A stretch of DNA of 64,000 nt from Chloroflexota bacterium (GTDB taxonomy: Bacteria; Chloroflexota; Anaerolineae; UBA4142), in contig JACRBM010000105.1 in NCBI GenBank assembly GCA_016219275.1, positions 1 through 64,000 of the forward strand, in the 5' to 3' direction. Below are positions 61,196 to 64,000 of this stretch, piece by piece (position 1 is the first letter of the stretch; every line of letters begins with the position of its first letter). The position numbers and the translations under genes were made by a program. The notes under the pieces were generated by a model. That model was not told where the DNA came from, ran no database searches, and saw only the letters and a list, made by a program, of their open reading frames with translations.

Positions 61196-63807
61196 AGCAT
61201 CCACTCCGTACCGACACGATGATCCTGATTACCTATGCAATTCTCGCGCCGCTGCTCACCTATCCGCTCATCTCACATTTCGATTCGCACGTGCCGGGGC
61301 AACCGATTGACGCGCCCGCGCTCGCGTGGAATCTGTGGTGGTTCAAGTTCGCAATTTTCAATCTGGGTGCGAGTCCGCTTACGACCGATTTTTTGTACTA
61401 TCCGCTCGGCGTGAATCTCGTTGCGAACACTTCGACGTTTCTCAATGGCTTGATCGTGTTGCCACTGACCTTGCTCTTCGGCGCGATCATTGCGCAGAAT
61501 CTCGTCATCTTTTTCGCACTCGTCATCGGCGGCTATGGCACATTCCTGCTCGCGCGTGAAATCCTATCGCGCCACAGCAGCGAGTCCGATTTTGCATGCG
61601 CGCTCGCCGGCGCATTTTACGCGTTCGGCGCGTGGCACATCAACTATGTTTCCGCTGGGCACTTTATGCTGTTGAGCAACGAGTGGATTCCGTTCTTCAC
61701 GCTCTACCTGATTCGTTTTGAGCGCGCGCGTTGGCGCAATGGCGTACTCGCCGGTTTGTTTTTCGTGATGACCGCGTGGACCGAATTGACGTTCATTCCG
61801 TTTGTGGTGGTGCTCGCCGGGTTGTTTGTAATTCTTGTTCTGATTTCAAGCGCGGCGTCAAGAAGACAGGGCAATAAGGAAATAAGGAAAATAAGGGAAA
61901 CAAGCAGCGTCGTCTCGAATTTTGTTTCGCTGGTTGTTGTCGCCGCGCTCGGCATCGCGCCGCAACTCATCAGTCTGCTCGCCGACACGTTGCGGTACGG
62001 CTATTACATCGCGCCGGGGCAAGGACGCGCGCAAGTTTTTTCCGCCGAGCCGATTTCGTTCTTCGTGCCGTCTGCCGCGCATCCGATTTTAGGCACGGCG
62101 GCGAACGCGTTGACGAACGCGAACACGAGTTACGCGTTCATCGGTTACGCCGCGCTGATTCTCGCGATCCTGGGTTTTGTGTTTCATCGCGCGTCGCACG
62201 CCGCGCGATTCTGGGGCGCGACCGCGCTCTTCTTCGCGCTCGTTCTCCTCGGACCCACGTTGATCGTCGGCGAACAAAACACGAACGTCCCGATGCCGTT
62301 CGCGCTCTTGCGCGCGCTTCCCTTCGTCAACGCGAATCGTTACCCGGTCCGCTACAACGCGATGGTGATGCTCGCGCTTACGCCGCTTATCGCGCTCGGC
62401 GCGGCGCGCTTACAACAATCGCGTCGCGCGATCTTGGGTGTGCTCGTCGCGCTCCTCGCATTCGAGCAACTCGCGTTCCCCGTCGTGCTCACCGATTTGC
62501 GCGCACCTGACTTGGTGCGAGCGATGCGCGACGAGCCGGGCGATTTCACCGTGATGGACTTGCCGCTCGGCTGGCGCGACAGCGTGGCGATTCTGGGCAA
62601 GATTGATTACGTCGCGCAATTCCTGCAAACGTACCACGAGAAACGTTTGATCGGCGGCTTGGTCTCGCGGCATCCGAATTTCAAATTCCAGTACTATCTC
62701 GAACAACCGGCGCTCAACTCGCTCATCGCGTTGGAGAATGGGCGGACGATTGACGACGCGCAACGCGCGCGCGACCGCGAACTTGCGCCGGACGTTCTGC
62801 GTTTCTTCAACGTGCGCTACGTCATCGCCACGCGCGCGCTGACCGATGCGAGCGTGCTCGATTATGTGCGCGAGGTGTTTCCACTCCAAGAGATTTATCG
62901 CGATGACGCGCGGATTATTTTTCGCGTGACGAGCACGCCCGCGCGACTCGAACGTGTTGACCTGGCGGATGAATCCGCGCGACTGTACTTTGACGACGCG
63001 TGGGGACGCGTGCAATTTTCGCCGGCAGGATCCGCGTATCGTTGGAGCGCGCGCGGCGACGCGACGATGTGGTTGCCGCTCGACCCCGGCGCAACGGACA
63101 TCACGTTGCGTTTGCGCGGCGCGTCCGACCAGCAAGCAATGAACGTGTACGTGAATGGACAGTTCGTCGCCGAGATTCAACTGTCGAATACCTGGGAGAA
63201 TTATACGATTCCGCTTCGCCAACCGATTCTGCGCGGGGACCTGAACGAATTTGTTTTCAAAACCGACACGCGCTCGCTGAGTGTGACCCAGCAAGACAAT
63301 TACGCGATTGGCGACACGGGCTTGGTCGCGCCAGTGGACATTGCCGCGACTGGCGCGGGGTTTGATGCCGGGCGCTTCGGCGAAATTTTTGTCGCGGGGA
63401 AAAATGTCATCGAGAGCAAACGCGGTTATCATCTCGCCGCGCTCAACGCGCAGACCGGCGCGGTTGAACGCGTCGCGTCGTTCGACACATTCGCCGACGA
63501 GCAAGAATCGGCGCGGCTCGCGCAGTTCATTGCCGAGTTGCCGGTCGGGACGATTGTTGCCGGCATCGCGATTGATGACGTGTCAAAAAATTTGCAACCG
63601 AACGCGATGGACGCGTTGCATTCCATCGGCGTCGAAGGCGATTTGCGTTTTCAGTTTCGCGCGGGACACGCGTTCATCGGTGTGAAAGGTGCGCGACCGG
63701 GACAAGCGTTGGAAAGCGTGGACGGACGTTTGCCGGCGAATGTGTCGGCGGGGAAAAATGTCGCGAGCGATCGTGTGGGGTTTGCGCTGGCGAGTGTTGA
63801 GTACTAA
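61192..63807 (+). CDS. Large polytopic membrane protein (YfhO/GT-C-like) with C-terminal beta domain
   Basis: 871 residues. About 12 helices in the first ~430 residues, starting with T-Y-P-L-I-S-H-F-D-S-H and P-L-T-T-D-F-L-Y-Y-P-L-G-V-N-L (acidic loop). The soluble C-terminal half has W-L-P-L-D-P-G-A-T-D-I-T-L-R-L-R-G-A-S and V-Y-V-N-G-Q-F-V, a jelly-roll/carbohydrate-binding-like fold. This is typical of large surface-glycan GT-C or YfhO-type proteins. A repeat at 61861-61908 (GGAAATAAGG type) encodes R-Q-G-N-K-E-I-R-K-I-R. Start overlaps the preceding stop by ATGA. Confidence 0.78.
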   Translation: MKHPLRTDTMILITYAILAPLLTYPLISHFDSHVPGQPIDAPALAWNLWWFKFAIFNLGASPLTTDFLYYPLGVNLVANTSTFLNGLIVLPLTLLFGAIIAQNLVIFFALVIGGYGTFLLAREILSRHSSESDFACALAGAFYAFGAWHINYVSAGHFMLLSNEWIPFFTLYLIRFERARWRNGVLAGLFFVMTAWTELTFIPFVVVLAGLFVILVLISSAASRRQGNKEIRKIRETSSVVSNFVSLVVVAALGIAPQLISLLADTLRYGYYIAPGQGRAQVFSAEPISFFVPSAAHPILGTAANALTNANTSYAFIGYAALILAILGFVFHRASHAARFWGATALFFALVLLGPTLIVGEQNTNVPMPFALLRALPFVNANRYPVRYNAMVMLALTPLIALGAARLQQSRRAILGVLVALLAFEQLAFPVVLTDLRAPDLVRAMRDEPGDFTVMDLPLGWRDSVAILGKIDYVAQFLQTYHEKRLIGGLVSRHPNFKFQYYLEQPALNSLIALENGRTIDDAQRARDRELAPDVLRFFNVRYVIATRALTDASVLDYVREVFPLQEIYRDDARIIFRVTSTPARLERVDLADESARLYFDDAWGRVQFSPAGSAYRWSARGDATMWLPLDPGATDITLRLRGASDQQAMNVYVNGQFVAEIQLSNTWENYTIPLRQPILRGDLNEFVFKTDTRSLSVTQQDNYAIGDTGLVAPVDIAATGAGFDAGRFGEIFVAGKNVIESKRGYHLAALNAQTGAVERVASFDTFADEQESARLAQFIAELPVGTIVAGIAIDDVSKNLQPNAMDALHSIGVEGDLRFQFRAGHAFIGVKGARPGQALESVDGRLPANVSAGKNVASDRVGFALASVEY
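61861..61908. repeat. In-frame GGAAATAAGGAAAATAAGGG repeat
   Basis: Same purine-rich words as 30663-30765, here in a cytoplasmic loop between helices. Confidence 0.8.
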
Positions 63808-63881
63808 GTTAGCGTTAGCGTTAGCGTTAGAGTTAGAGTGGTGAATGTTACTCTAACTCTAACTCTAACGCTAACGCTAAC
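63808..63881. repeat. GTTAGC tandem repeat with inverted complement
   Basis: Four GTTAGCG/GTTAGAG-type units, a GTGGTGAATGTTA centre, then CTCTAACTCTAACGCTAACGCTAAC: a long, nearly perfect fold-back. Lies between convergent genes; acts as a candidate bidirectional terminator and is another member of the fold-back repeat class. Confidence 0.85.
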
Positions 63882-63998
63882 TCAGTAACTCACCGACCAA
63901 ATACTCCACAGTTGATTGTCGAGCGAGGTTGAGAACTGGGTGAGCGGTTGAAACGTGACGCCATTGTGCGTTTGCGTTTCAAATTGCGCGAGGTACGG
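63882..63998 (-). CDS. C-terminal fragment of an unknown protein (runs off right edge)
   Basis: A minus-strand frame open to the edge encodes 38 residues containing Y-L-A-Q-F-E-T-Q-T-H-N-G-V and S-L-D-N-Q-L-W-S-I-W-S-V-S-Y, ending at TGA (63882-63884). Composition looks protein-like and the stop abuts the fold-back repeat. Too short to assign. Confidence 0.5.
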   Translation of the reverse strand, partial: PYLAQFETQTHNGVTFQPLTQFSTSLDNQLWSIWSVSY

Positions 63999-64000
63999 GA

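Noticed and set aside
63808-63881. Telomere-like chromosome end
   Set aside because: The repeat is an inverted fold-back between two genes, and coding sequence continues beyond it.
1-64000. tRNA or rRNA genes
   Set aside because: No cloverleaf with T-arm consensus or rRNA core motif was recognised by eye in the gaps; a covariance search would be needed to exclude them fully.

Overview
The window looks like a chromosomal segment of an uncultured Chloroflexota bacterium, probably Anaerolineae-like. This is an inference from four things: arginine- and alanine-rich coding with heavy CGCG use, a transaldolase/glucose-6-phosphate isomerase fusion, a DNA topoisomerase I with an N-terminal zinc-ribbon (DUF5679-like), and PT-rich lipoproteins. 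Most genes sit in tight same-strand operons joined by ATGA overlaps. No rRNA, tRNA or CRISPR array was seen.

Layout. 1-8585: the tail of a probable transposase, then a pentose-phosphate operon (tkt, NIPSNAP protein, rpiB, tal-pgi, zwf, pgl). 8593-12643: a convergent HTH/NTPase/TPR regulator, then a short plus-strand operon (stand-alone LuxR HTH, small protein, lipoprotein) behind a tandem array of 27-bp palindromes. 12778-22918: a one-strand resistance-like island (ABC exporter, several GNAT acetyltransferases including an Eis-like one, MFS pump, RIO kinase, ABC-F ATPase), headed by a clear promoter, a 17-codon leader ORF and two intrinsic terminators. 23099-29161: minus-strand genes (E2-type acyltransferase, lipoprotein, a nitrilase-family protein lacking its catalytic cysteine, and an antitoxin-toxin-recQ operon). 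29322-33890: lysA, a peptide-type solute-binding lipoprotein and a MurE-type ligase. 33964-41591: OpgC-like acyltransferase, RelA/SpoT, small membrane protein, GNAT-like protein, STAS protein and CstA. 41662-47748: two paralogous small proteins followed by two ArsA/Get3-like ATPases, then topA. 47890-50962: a probable restriction-modification pair. 51016-55935: a four-gene cassette with a DUF2207-like membrane protein ending in a CHSA-type Cys/His repeat, a PqqD-fused radical SAM/SPASM enzyme, a coiled-coil protein and a zinc-ribbon membrane protein. 56140-63807: glycan or lipid assembly genes (GT2, GT4, flippase-like, two large polytopic membrane proteins), then a convergent partial gene at the right edge.

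Three candidates for undescribed biology stand out: (1) the CHSA-tail/radical-SAM cassette, which reads like a membrane-anchored RiPP-type modification system; (2) the ArsA pair, whose nucleotide-switch motifs are degenerate in complementary ways, next to twin small hydrophobic proteins, suggesting an obligate heterodimeric Get3-like machine; (3) a large set of short palindromic or tandem repeats found between genes and also in frame inside at least ten genes, in one case supplying part of a lipoprotein signal peptide.
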